This document shows positions 9,100 to 17,272 of a stretch of 64,000 nucleotides of DNA, in pieces. The stretch lies in assembly GCA_040755915.1 (NCBI GenBank), contig JBFLWM010000031.1, forward strand, positions 26,506-90,505, in the 5' to 3' direction. The notes under the pieces were generated by a model, which was not told the DNA's origin, did not search any database, and saw only the letters and a list, made by a program, of their open reading frames with translations. The stretch's first letter is position 1; the number at the start of each line of letters is the position of its first letter. Position numbers and translations under genes: made by a program. The stretch comes from Sulfurivermis sp040755915 (GTDB lineage: Bacteria; Pseudomonadota; Gammaproteobacteria; Thiohalomonadales; Thiohalomonadaceae).

Positions 9100-9290
9100 T
9101 ACTATTCCTTTGGGTGGTGGTTGCCGTTGATGGGGTGGCGCCTGGCTGGCGGAGAAACCGAGACAGCGCACGGCTCAGGCTCTCCGACGGGCATTCGCCA
9201 AACAGCTGCAGATAGTCCCGGGCAAACTCGCCGAGGTGGAAAAAACCGCAGTTTCGTGGCGATACGGGTCACGGCGACATTCACTGCTGG
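9083..9290 (-). pseudogene. remnant of an AraC-family regulator (C-terminal HTH) with a frameshift
   Basis: Read on the minus strand, one frame gives VAVTRIATK and another, one base apart, continues FHLGEFARDYLQLFGECPSE. Together these match the second helix-turn-helix of AraC-family regulators. The shift falls at or beside a run of six T (about 9240-9252 on the plus strand). The frame ends at a TAG at 9083-9085, inside the start of the downstream autotransporter gene. Nothing of the N-terminal effector domain is present, so this is a fragment rather than a simple frameshifted gene. Confidence 0.65.
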
Positions 9291-9496
9291 GTGACCGCCG
9301 TGTCGGTGCCGTTGCTATTGATGCTGCCGCTACTTATGCTGCCCCGGGTGGGCAGTTCGGCCAGGGCCGGGCCGGAGGCGAGCAGCAGAGCGGCGGCGAG
9401 ACGGCCGCGGCTGGTCTCGGCGACAGGCGCCCACATTTGCCGGGCGTGGCTGCAGGCCAGGCGGTAAATGCGGTTCATGGCGGCGCGTGAATTCAT
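9281..9496 (-). pseudogene. truncated autotransporter: ESPR signal peptide without a passenger
   Basis: A 71-residue frame starts at 9496 behind a GGGAG ribosome site. It contains an extended signal peptide region (MNRIYRLACSHARQMWAPVAE), the hallmark N-terminus of large type V secreted proteins, then a hydrophobic signal core (RLAAALLLASGPALA). Only about 25 residues of mature sequence follow before the stop at 9281. Known ESPR proteins are usually many hundreds of residues long, so this looks like the 5' end of a third autotransporter or haemagglutinin whose passenger and barrel are gone. The AraC fragment begins where it ends. Confidence 0.65.
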
Positions 9497-9740
9497 CGTG
9501 GCTCCCCGGTCGTCCTTACCTGGATCATCAGTGCCGCGGCGCTGTGCAAGGGTGGTGCGCCGTCATACAGCCAGAGCGGATGGCTGGTGGCTCTAATCAT
9601 CTTGCCGAGCTTACCGATCGACCGTTCGCCGATCGTTCGCAAGCAAATCGCAGCAACAGGCGCGGCGGCGCGGCAGTTATGGCCATATGCACTTCAAGAT
9701 GTTCGCGCTATATTCCCGGCCTTGTTCCTGAGCAGTACAG

Positions 9741-12700
9741 ATGGTGAAACGAGCCGATATGGGTATACGAAAAAGGGGACGTGCACTGGAGCTGACGCTG
9801 TTCGACGGGTTCGGTGTCCGGCTGGATGGCCGTCCGCTCGATGGCTTCTCCTACAACACGATGCGTGCCCTGCTCGCCTATCTGGCTGTAGAGCCGCCGC
9901 GCGATCACCGTCGCGAGTTCCTGGCCGAACTGTTGTGGGAGGGGCAGGACCTGACCACGGCGCGCGGTAATTTGCGCCGGGCCTTGTCGGACTTGCGCCG
10001 CGCCATCGAGGTGCCCTCGGGAAAGAGTCTGTTCATCGCCGACAAACAGAGCCTGCGTTTCATCCCCGATCTGTCCGTCGATGTGTTCAATTTCGCCAGG
10101 CCCCTTTGCGCCTGCGACATGCAATCCGAGCAACACTGTACGGCTTGCCTGACGGAGTTGGAGCAGGCGGCCGGACTCTATCGCGGTGAGTTTCTACAGG
10201 GTTTTGCCTTGCCGGGGTGTTACGCGTTCGAGGAGTGGTTGCTGCTACAGCGCGAAACCCTGCATCGACATGCGCTGGCGCTTTTCGAGCGACTCGCGAA
10301 CTGTCATGAGCAACTCGGCAATTATGCCGTTGCCTTGCCCTTTGCCCTGCGCTACGTGGAGCTGGAACCCACCGACGAGTCGGGCCATCGCCGTGTGATG
10401 CGTCTGTACGCGCTGGATAATCAGCCGGGCGTCGCGCTGCACCAATACAACAAGTGCGTGCAACTGCTGAAAAACGAGTTGGCCGCATTGCCGGAAGAGG
10501 AGACGCAAAGGCTGGCGCGGCAGATTCGGCTCGGCGAGGTGGGCGCGGCTCCGCGACCAGCGACGGGTGGCCAGGAACTCCAGGTGCTCTCGTCGGTGCC
10601 GGCCGAACGCCGTCAGGTGACCGTGTTCTATTGCGAGCTGAATCTGAGGGATGAGTTTGACAGTGACGATCCCGAAGAGGCATTGGAACGCCTGCAGTCA
10701 CCCCAGGCCCGCTGCCTGAAAATCGTTCGCCGCTATGGCGGACACACCGTTCAGTCTCATGGCGGCGGCCTGTTGGTCTATTTCGGGTATCCGCTGGCAG
10801 ATGAAAATGCGGCGCGCCATGCCGTGAACGCTGCGCTCGCCATCGTTCAGGATTCCGATGCCGTGATCGAGGCACGCATCGGCGTGCACACCGGCGTGAT
10901 CATCACCGGGCTGGATCCGTCCATACCGGACACCGTTGGCCAGACATCACGCCTGGCCATTCAATTACGCCAGGCTCTTCCACAGCGCGAGAGCGGGGTG
11001 GCGATCAGTCACTCCACTCATGCCATCGTCAATCGCTATTTCGAGTGCGTCGACCTGCCCGGGATGCCTCCCCCGGGTACGGCACAGGCAACAAGGGTGT
11101 ACCGGGTCGAGCGCGCGAGCGCTGCTCGCAGCCGGCTCGATGCGGCCACACGTTTGACACCGATGGTGGGCCGGCACGCAGAACTGGCGCGACTGCATGC
11201 CCTGTGGCTTCAGGCAAAGGACGGGCACGGTCATGCGCTACTGCTTCAGGGTGAGCCGGGCATCGGCAAATCGCGACTGATGCACCGCTTTCGGCAGGCG
11301 GCAGCCCGGGATGGCGCCGTGTTCGAGCTGCGCTGTTTCGCCGAGAGCTGCCACTCGTCGCTTCACCCCGTCATTGCCTTGATCGAGTCTGTGTTCGGCT
11401 TCGAGCGAACGGACACGCCGGAGCGGAAATTCCACAAACTCGCCGCCCATCTGGCCGCGACGCCGGTCAGCCGCAATGCCGCCGCCGTTTCCCTGCTCGG
11501 AAAGCTGTTGGGCTTGCCGTTGCCCACGGGATACCAGGCGTTGGAAATGACGGCACAGGAAGTGAAACAGCACACCTTCTCCCTCCTTGCCGACCTGATG
11601 CTGTCAATGGTGGCCGGCAAGTGCGCATTGCTGATCTGGGAGGATCTGCACTGGGCCGACTATTCCACACTGGAGTTTCTAAGCGAGTTCGTCGGGCGCG
11701 CCAAGTCGGCAGGGATCCTGATGTTGCTGAGCGCTCGCCCCGGTTTCATCCCGCCCTGGACGACCCCCTCGGCCGATGCCATGACCTTGTCGCCGCTGGG
11801 CAAACAGGAAGTGGAACAGATGATCATGGCGTTGGATGCAACGCTGCCAAACGATACCGTGGCGCGGATCATCGAACGAGCGGACGGGGTCCCGCTGTTC
11901 ATCGAGGAGATCGTCGCAAGCATCGCCGCCGCTTCAAACGCCACGATACCCGCCACCCTGCATGATCTCCTGGCGACCCGTGTCGACAATTTGGGGCGGG
12001 CGAAAGGGACGGCGCAGCTTGCCGCCTGCATCGGCAGGGAGTTTGACCTGCAACTGTTGCAAGCGGCCTCGACCCTGGACGGGCAGGAGATTGATGAGCA
12101 CCTGACGCTGCTGTTTGAAACCGGACTGTTGACCGAGCTGGGGCAAACCACCGCCCAGTTCAAACACGCCTTGATCCAGGATGTCTGCTATCAGTCGCAA
12201 ACCCGCGCCGACCGCAGGGCCGCTCACCAGCGCATCGTGCAGGCCCTGCTGACGGAATTTCCGGACCTGGCGGCAACACGTCAGGAACTGGTGGCCCGAC
12301 ACTGCTTTGCCGGCGGCGAGATTGCCAGGGCCGCCGAGTATTGGGCGATGGCCGGGCGCCGCGACGTGGCCACCGGTGCGAACACCGAGGCGATCGAGCA
12401 TCTCAACGCGGCGCTGGGCGCGTTGCACACCCTGCCGGCGGATAGCACCTACACCCGGCTGGAGACGATGCTCTATCTCAACCTCGGTGCGGCCTGGATG
12501 AGTGCCGGGGGGTATGGTTGCCAGGAGGCCCGCCAGGCGCATCTCAAGGCCATGGAATTGAGCGGTGGCGAAAAAGACGAGGCCGGCTTGTTCGCGACCC
12601 TGCGCCGGCTGTGGATGGTCGACTACATGTATCTGGGAAGTCAGGCCGCCTCTGAGATGGCCGAACAGATGCTGCGATTGGCGCAACAAACCCAAGACCC

Positions 12701-13664
12701 GGTACAGCTACAGGCAGCCCACGATTCCTATGGGGTGAGTATCGCTTGCATGGGCGATTTCGCCGGTGGGTTTTCTCATTACACGCAAGGGGCGGCACTC
12801 TACCGGCCCGAGCACCACAGCGAGATGGTCGCCCGGTTTGGCGAAAATGTCGCCATCAACAATGGTGTGCATCTGGCGATGACGCTGTGGTTGCGCGGCT
12901 CTCCCGGGCAGAGCCGGGTCTGTATGGAAACCACGCTGGCAAACGCCAGAGAGCAGGCGCATCCCCACAGCCTGTGTATCGCCCTGTACGGCTGCGCACT
13001 GGTCAGTCGCTGGCGTCGGGAAGTGGATGCTTCGGCGCGCTACGTCGAGGAGTCCCTCGCCCGCGCCGCCGAGTTTGAACTGCCTTTCTGGCAGCTGTCG
13101 GCCGCGGCCGATTGGGCGTGGATCAGCGCCATGCGTGGCGATGCGTCGGACTCGCTGGCGTTTCTCGCCCAACTGCGGGACAACCGTGAGATTCCCGGCG
13201 CGGCAAGAATCCTCTTTTACCAGCAGTTGGCCGACGGGCTTGTCCACCTGGCACGCTATCCGGAGGCCCTGGCGGTTCTGGATGATGCGATTGCCCTGGC
13301 CGATGAACGCAACGAACGCTACCTGGAGGCGGACTATCACCGTTTGAAGGGCATCTGCCTGGCGAACACCTCGCCGGATGGTCAGCTGGAAGCCGAAGCC
13401 TGCTTCAACAAGGCGTTATCGATCAGTCGTCGACTGGGCGCCTTGTCTCTGGAGTTGCAAGCCGCCATCGGCATGGCGAAGCTGTGGCATGAAACCGGCC
13501 GCGTGCAAGAGGCAACCCGATTGCTGGAAGATGTCTGCGGCCGGATTGAGGAGGGGTTCGACAGCATCGATTATTGCGCGGCGAAAGCGCTGCTGGATGC
13601 CGGCGCCCGGCCTGGTATGGCTGGGCATTCTTTTGAAAGTTCACCTTTGCTCGCGCCGAGATAG
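9741..13664 (+). CDS. SARP/BTAD transcriptional regulator with degenerate cyclase domain, ATPase and TPR region, 1307 aa
   Basis: Residues about 15-110 form a winged-helix domain of the SARP type, and about 110-265 a bacterial transcriptional activator domain. From about 290 a class III nucleotide cyclase-like domain follows (AERRQVTVFY, GLLVYFGYP, RIGVHTG). Its two metal-binding aspartates appear replaced: CEL instead of the usual ADL, and GGG instead of GDG. From about 475 comes a STAND-type ATPase with Walker A GEPGIGKS and Walker B LLIWEDLHWAD, then a long TPR-like helical tail. The domain order is that of large signal-integrating activators. It is divergent from the autotransporters and could control them. 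Start at 9741 is used; ATG at 9759 is an alternative. Confidence 0.85.
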   Translation: MVKRADMGIRKRGRALELTLFDGFGVRLDGRPLDGFSYNTMRALLAYLAVEPPRDHRREFLAELLWEGQDLTTARGNLRRALSDLRRAIEVPSGKSLFIADKQSLRFIPDLSVDVFNFARPLCACDMQSEQHCTACLTELEQAAGLYRGEFLQGFALPGCYAFEEWLLLQRETLHRHALALFERLANCHEQLGNYAVALPFALRYVELEPTDESGHRRVMRLYALDNQPGVALHQYNKCVQLLKNELAALPEEETQRLARQIRLGEVGAAPRPATGGQELQVLSSVPAERRQVTVFYCELNLRDEFDSDDPEEALERLQSPQARCLKIVRRYGGHTVQSHGGGLLVYFGYPLADENAARHAVNAALAIVQDSDAVIEARIGVHTGVIITGLDPSIPDTVGQTSRLAIQLRQALPQRESGVAISHSTHAIVNRYFECVDLPGMPPPGTAQATRVYRVERASAARSRLDAATRLTPMVGRHAELARLHALWLQAKDGHGHALLLQGEPGIGKSRLMHRFRQAAARDGAVFELRCFAESCHSSLHPVIALIESVFGFERTDTPERKFHKLAAHLAATPVSRNAAAVSLLGKLLGLPLPTGYQALEMTAQEVKQHTFSLLADLMLSMVAGKCALLIWEDLHWADYSTLEFLSEFVGRAKSAGILMLLSARPGFIPPWTTPSADAMTLSPLGKQEVEQMIMALDATLPNDTVARIIERADGVPLFIEEIVASIAAASNATIPATLHDLLATRVDNLGRAKGTAQLAACIGREFDLQLLQAASTLDGQEIDEHLTLLFETGLLTELGQTTAQFKHALIQDVCYQSQTRADRRAAHQRIVQALLTEFPDLAATRQELVARHCFAGGEIARAAEYWAMAGRRDVATGANTEAIEHLNAALGALHTLPADSTYTRLETMLYLNLGAAWMSAGGYGCQEARQAHLKAMELSGGEKDEAGLFATLRRLWMVDYMYLGSQAASEMAEQMLRLAQQTQDPVQLQAAHDSYGVSIACMGDFAGGFSHYTQGAALYRPEHHSEMVARFGENVAINNGVHLAMTLWLRGSPGQSRVCMETTLANAREQAHPHSLCIALYGCALVSRWRREVDASARYVEESLARAAEFELPFWQLSAAADWAWISAMRGDASDSLAFLAQLRDNREIPGAARILFYQQLADGLVHLARYPEALAVLDDAIALADERNERYLEADYHRLKGICLANTSPDGQLEAEACFNKALSISRRLGALSLELQAAIGMAKLWHETGRVQEATRLLEDVCGRIEEGFDSIDYCAAKALLDAGARPGMAGHSFESSPLLAPR

Positions 13665-13831
13665 AGAAGCCATTATCGTCCGTTCCGTCGAACGGCTTCG
13701 GGGTGTTGTCAACCGATGGTGGCCGTGTCGGTATCAGGAGCCGGGTCCATGGTTGGCGATCGACAGCCACTGACCCGAAGCCACCTGGCGATGAAAGCTA
13801 TTCATCAGTTGCTTGCCGACGTTCAGGTTGG

Positions 13832-13861
13832 TGCCGGACGCGGCGGAAACCACGTCCGGCA
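13832..13861. other. perfect 9-bp stem-loop between convergent genes
   Basis: TGCCGGACG at 13832-13840 pairs with CGTCCGGCA at 13853-13861 across a 12-base loop. It sits in the 207-base gap between the convergent regulator and beta-barrel genes. There is no T-run on either side, so termination is possible but not shown. The rest of the gap has no convincing gene; a short minus-strand frame (SGTNLNVGKQL) faintly resembles the barrel of the neighbouring autotransporter. Confidence 0.4.
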
Positions 13862-13871
13862 CAGGGCATGA

Positions 13872-14384
13872 CTAGAAGCGGATGCCGACGCTGAGGAAGT
13901 CGACGTCATCCTCGATTTGGGTGTACTCCACCTCGAACTGCGCCAGACCGATGCTGAAGCCGACACCGAGGCCGGCCGAGCTGCCGGTGTCATCGTCGGA
14001 CACAGAACCTATCGTCACGTCTTCCCGCAGCACACCCATCTTGGCGATGAAATAGACCGGACCGGCGGTGCGGAATACGCCATACACCGCCTGGGTATCG
14101 ACGCTCACATCCTGACCGGCATAGCTGCCATCGTCGATGCTGCTGGTGATTTCGCCCTGCACGCCGATGTCGCCGAGCACCACACCCCACTCGTGTCCCA
14201 CCATCACGCCGGCATTGGTGGGATCGTCCATGCCGCCGACATCCACCATCATCGGTCCGGCCTTGGCGCCGAAGAACCAGTCGGCGCCGGCGCCGGGTGC
14301 AAATACCAGGCCTGTCAGCAGCATTGTGGCGGCCAGTACGCCCGCTGACCGGGCTTGTGCTTTGGCTGTTTGTACCTTGCGCAT
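13872..14384 (-). CDS. outer-membrane beta-barrel protein, 170 aa
   Basis: A signal peptide (about residues 1-34, core VLAATMLLTGLVFAPGAGA) is followed by alternating hydrophobic strands such as DWFFGAKAGPMMVDVG, VYFIAKMGVLRED and FEVEYTQIEDD. The protein ends in GIRF, the terminal aromatic signature of BAM substrates. Size and pattern fit a small eight-stranded porin-like or OmpA-like barrel without a peptidoglycan domain. A GGGAG ribosome site precedes the start. It is a single gene, convergent with the large regulator. No transport or structural role can be assigned. Confidence 0.75.
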   Translation of the reverse strand: MRKVQTAKAQARSAGVLAATMLLTGLVFAPGAGADWFFGAKAGPMMVDVGGMDDPTNAGVMVGHEWGVVLGDIGVQGEITSSIDDGSYAGQDVSVDTQAVYGVFRTAGPVYFIAKMGVLREDVTIGSVSDDDTGSSAGLGVGFSIGLAQFEVEYTQIEDDVDFLSVGIRF

Positions 14385-14431
14385 GGTGATTCTCCCTTTG
14401 TCTCAGGTGTCGGTTGGGTGATGCATACAGA

Positions 14432-14866
14432 CTAGGCGGGTTCACCGTAAAGTTCTGCGGCGCGGCGCGCAAATGCGTCGAGCAGGCGCGGTGCCAGCAG
14501 GGCCAGACCGCCCTGCAGCAACGGCGCCAGCAGGGGCGCCAATTCGTAATGGGTTTCCGCCGTGACACGGCAGCCGCCGTCCTGCGGCAGGAAATGCCAG
14601 GTCACATCCAGCCGGCGGAACGGACCATCGAGGGCACGGATGGCAATGCGCTCCGGCGCCACGAATTCGGCACGGGAGCGGAAACGGAAGGCGGCCGGGC
14701 CAAATCCGGCATGCTGCTCCACCTCCAGCGCATCCGCCTCACGGCGCAGGATGCGCGCCCGGCTGTAGCCGGGCACGAATTCCGGATAGCGCTCGATATC
14801 GAGCACCAGGTCGAACAGCTGCTCGCAGCGGTAGGGCAGCAGGCGGGAGACGCTGTGGCGGGACAT
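14432..14866 (-). CDS. RatA/Coq10-like SRPBCC family protein, 144 aa
   Basis: The protein matches the RatA/YfjG and Coq10 group of the START-like SRPBCC fold: an N-terminal SRLLPYRCEQLFDLVLDIERYPEFVPG signature, split here as SRLLPYRCEQLFDLV and DIERYPEFVPGY, and a late helix LLDAFARRAAELYG. Members bind lipids or quinones; E. coli RatA was also reported to hinder 70S assembly, while Coq10 homologues assist ubiquinone function. The start at 14866 gives the usual N-terminus of the family; the longer frame upstream has no similarity. It is divergent from the HPF-cold-shock gene. The ribosome site is weak. Confidence 0.82.
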   Translation of the reverse strand: MSRHSVSRLLPYRCEQLFDLVLDIERYPEFVPGYSRARILRREADALEVEQHAGFGPAAFRFRSRAEFVAPERIAIRALDGPFRRLDVTWHFLPQDGGCRVTAETHYELAPLLAPLLQGGLALLAPRLLDAFARRAAELYGEPA

Positions 14867-14983
14867 GACGCCCTGCAGTATGCGCGCAACCTGTCGCAAC
14901 GACCAGCGGCAGCAACGGCATTCCCTTGCTATGTTTACCGGGTAAAACACAGGGAATGCCCCCGCGTCCCAAGGAGTAGCGCC

Positions 14984-15550
14984 ATGCAGATCCCCTTGCA
15001 GATCACCTTCCGCCACATGGAAACCTCGCCGGCCCTGGAGACACGCATCCGCGAGCGTGCCGCAGAGCTGGAGCGCTTCCACCCCAACCTCACCAGCTGC
15101 CGGGTGGTGGTGGAGCAGGACCATGGCCATCATCACCAGGGCAACCTGTACCGTGTACACGTCGACCTGACGCTGCCGGGCCATGAACTGATCGCCGGGC
15201 GCAGCTCGCCCAAACATCAGGCCTATGAGGATGCCCACGTGGCGGTGCGCGACGCCTTCGATTCACTGCGCCGCCAGCTGGAAGACCTGGCACGACGCGA
15301 ACGGCGCGAGGTGAAACAGCACGACGCACCGCCGCACGGACGCATCAGTGCCCTGGTCCCGGCAGACGATCGCGGCATCATCACCACACCCGACGGCCGC
15401 GAGATCTATTTCCACCGCAACAGCATCGTCAACACCGACTACGACAAGCTGAAGGTGGGGATGGAGGTACGCTTTGCCGAGGAGATGGGCGAGCACGGCC
15501 CGCAGGCGAGCAGCGTGCACCTCATCGGCAAGCATCACGTGATCGGATGA
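14984..15550 (+). CDS. HPF/RaiA ribosome-associated protein fused to a cold-shock domain
   Basis: Residues 1-105 are an HPF/RaiA (S30AE) domain, beginning MQIPLQITFRHMETSPALE and containing the EDAHVAVRDAFDSLRRQLE helix that lies in the ribosomal decoding channel in known structures. Residues about 117-185 are a cold-shock domain, with GIITTPDG and EIYFHRNSIV in the places of the two RNP motifs. The fusion suggests a ribosome-linked protein that also contacts nucleic acid, probably mRNA. AAGGAG lies at 14971-14976, fixing the start within a longer open frame. The stop overlaps the next start as ATGA, so translation of the two is likely coupled. Confidence 0.9.
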   Translation: MQIPLQITFRHMETSPALETRIRERAAELERFHPNLTSCRVVVEQDHGHHHQGNLYRVHVDLTLPGHELIAGRSSPKHQAYEDAHVAVRDAFDSLRRQLEDLARRERREVKQHDAPPHGRISALVPADDRGIITTPDGREIYFHRNSIVNTDYDKLKVGMEVRFAEEMGEHGPQASSVHLIGKHHVIG

Positions 15551-15798
15551 TCCCGATTCAGGACTTGCTCAACCGCATTCGCTGGGATGAGCATTTCAGT
15601 GGCGATTTCGCGCTGGGTTACTACGATCGTGTGGCGGACGGGATCGTGCGTGTGCCGCTGGCGGAGATTGCGTTTCCACCCGACGATCACTTCGCCTTTG
15701 TCGTAGTGGATGAGGAGGGCGCCGTGCACAGCGTGCCCTATCACCGCGTGCGGGAGGTATGGCGCAACGGGGAGGTGATCTGGCGGCGCGCACCCTGA
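15547..15798 (+). CDS. DUF504/MJ1316-domain protein (predicted RNA-end recognition), 83 aa
   Basis: The entire protein is one MJ1316 (DUF504) domain, seen in IPIQDLLNRIRWDEHF, FALGYYDRV and VPYHRVREVWRNGEVIW. The family is proposed to recognise RNA with cyclic phosphate ends, based on its domain associations. The start overlaps the stop of the HPF-cold-shock gene by four bases. Such tight coupling to a ribosome hibernation factor suggests a shared role with RNA or ribosomes. It ends 22 bases before the convergent decarboxylase gene. Confidence 0.85.
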   Translation: MIPIQDLLNRIRWDEHFSGDFALGYYDRVADGIVRVPLAEIAFPPDDHFAFVVVDEEGAVHSVPYHRVREVWRNGEVIWRRAP

Positions 15799-15819
15799 GG
15801 CACGCACCGCCAGCAGACA

Positions 15820-17028
15820 TCAGCCGACCAGCGGCACCACTTCGCAGGCCTCGTTGACGCGCTCGTTGATGACCACGATCTGCGCCTTGCGGAAGAAGTT
15901 GAATTCCGTGGCGCTCGCCCAGGTGTAGGCGCCCATCATGCGGCCGACGATGAGGTCACCCTCGTTCAGTTCCGGCAGCATGATGTTTTCATCGATGACG
16001 TCGATGCTGTCGCAGGTGGGCCCGGCCAGCACGCTGGGGTGGCGCTCGCCCTGCCACTCCAGGCAATCCACCGGGTACTTGGCGTGGTCGAACATCTGGC
16101 CGCTGTAGGAGCCGTACACGCCGTCGTCCAGGTAATACCACCAGCGGCCATCGCGCAGGGCCTTGCCCATCACCGACGATACGGCGGTAATCGCCGGGGC
16201 GGAGATGAAGCGGCCGGGTTCGGCGATGAGGCGCACGTCTTGCGGGATCTGCGCCAGCGCCTCGCGGATCGGGCGGCAGAATTCATTGATCGGCGGCACG
16301 TCCTCGTTGTACTCCACCGGGAAACCGCCGCCGATGTCGAGCACGGTCAGCGGCGGCAGGCCGGCTTGCTTGTTCCAGACGATGATCGCGCCGCAGGCAT
16401 TGACCGCCTCCACGTGCTTGCGCGGATCGGCGGCCTGCGAGCCGACATGGAACGACAGGCCCTTGATGCGGATGCCGAGGTCGCGCGCCATGACCAGCAG
16501 CTCGCGCGCCGCCTCGGGAGTGCAGCCGAATTTCTTCGACAGGTCGACCTTGGCGTCGGGGCTGCGGAAGGATACGCGCAGCAGCAGCTCCGCCTGGTCG
16601 GCGTATTTCTCGAACTTGCGCAGCTCGTCCGGATTGTCCACCACGAAGGTGGTGACGCCGAAGTCGAGGGCATCGCGGATGTCGCGGTCGCGCTTGATGG
16701 GATGGGTGTGGATGCAGCGCTCCGGGGCGACACCGAGGCCGCGCACCAGGTCCACTTCGCCGCTGGTGGCGAGGTCGAACCAGGCATCTTCCTGCATCAG
16801 GGTGGTGACCACCGCCGGGTGCGGCAGCGGCTTGAGGGCATAGTGCAAATCGACGCCGGGCAGGGCCGCGGCCAGGGCACGGTATTGTCGTCGTACCGCC
16901 TCGCAGTCGAGGATCAGCAGGGGGGCGCCGTGGATGGCAACGAGACGACGGATGCGCTCGGCTTCGGGGGGTTCGTCGGCCTTGTCGCCGGCGACGATGG
17001 ACGCGGTTTCACAGCGGGCATCGACCAT
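15820..17028 (-). CDS. PLP-dependent ornithine/lysine-type decarboxylase (fold type III), 402 aa
   Basis: This is an alanine-racemase-fold basic amino acid decarboxylase. Lys66 in HYALKPLP is the expected PLP lysine. Also present are the SFHVGSQ motif, the GGGFP phosphate loop, EPGRF, and Cys-Asp about residue 339 in GPTCDSID, the catalytic pair of ornithine decarboxylases. Family members make putrescine or cadaverine; the substrate specificity cannot be fixed by eye. Start at 17028 is chosen because GGAGG lies seven bases upstream; ATG at 17034 abuts that site. The 240 bases upstream hold no gene I can recognise. Confidence 0.88.
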   Translation of the reverse strand: MVDARCETASIVAGDKADEPPEAERIRRLVAIHGAPLLILDCEAVRRQYRALAAALPGVDLHYALKPLPHPAVVTTLMQEDAWFDLATSGEVDLVRGLGVAPERCIHTHPIKRDRDIRDALDFGVTTFVVDNPDELRKFEKYADQAELLLRVSFRSPDAKVDLSKKFGCTPEAARELLVMARDLGIRIKGLSFHVGSQAADPRKHVEAVNACGAIIVWNKQAGLPPLTVLDIGGGFPVEYNEDVPPINEFCRPIREALAQIPQDVRLIAEPGRFISAPAITAVSSVMGKALRDGRWWYYLDDGVYGSYSGQMFDHAKYPVDCLEWQGERHPSVLAGPTCDSIDVIDENIMLPELNEGDLIVGRMMGAYTWASATEFNFFRKAQIVVINERVNEACEVVPLVG

Positions 17029-17272
17029 GGTCATACCTCCAGGCCGGGCCTCCGCTCCTCTTCTCAAGGGTGGACGAGACACGACCGACTTTGAGCTACA
17101 AGAGATCTGAATTTGAGCGGCGCCATACCAATTCAGCCAGCGCTCTCTGAATCAGGACAAATTCATTCTCTTTGGATAGATTCTCAAGCCGTATCTGGTC
17201 GTGCCGTGAGCGGGCTACCCTCAAGAAGTGGCAGGTATTCTAGAACAAACATTCCGCTGATCAAGTGTTTTT

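Noticed and set aside
13665..13871. A short minus-strand frame containing GTNLNVGKQL as a possible autotransporter remnant
   Set aside because: Similarity to the neighbouring barrel extends over only about eight residues, which is too little to call a gene fragment.
17029..17272. The gap upstream of the decarboxylase as a possible small gene or RNA
   Set aside because: No frame with a ribosome site, no clear stem-loop and no tRNA-like fold was seen.
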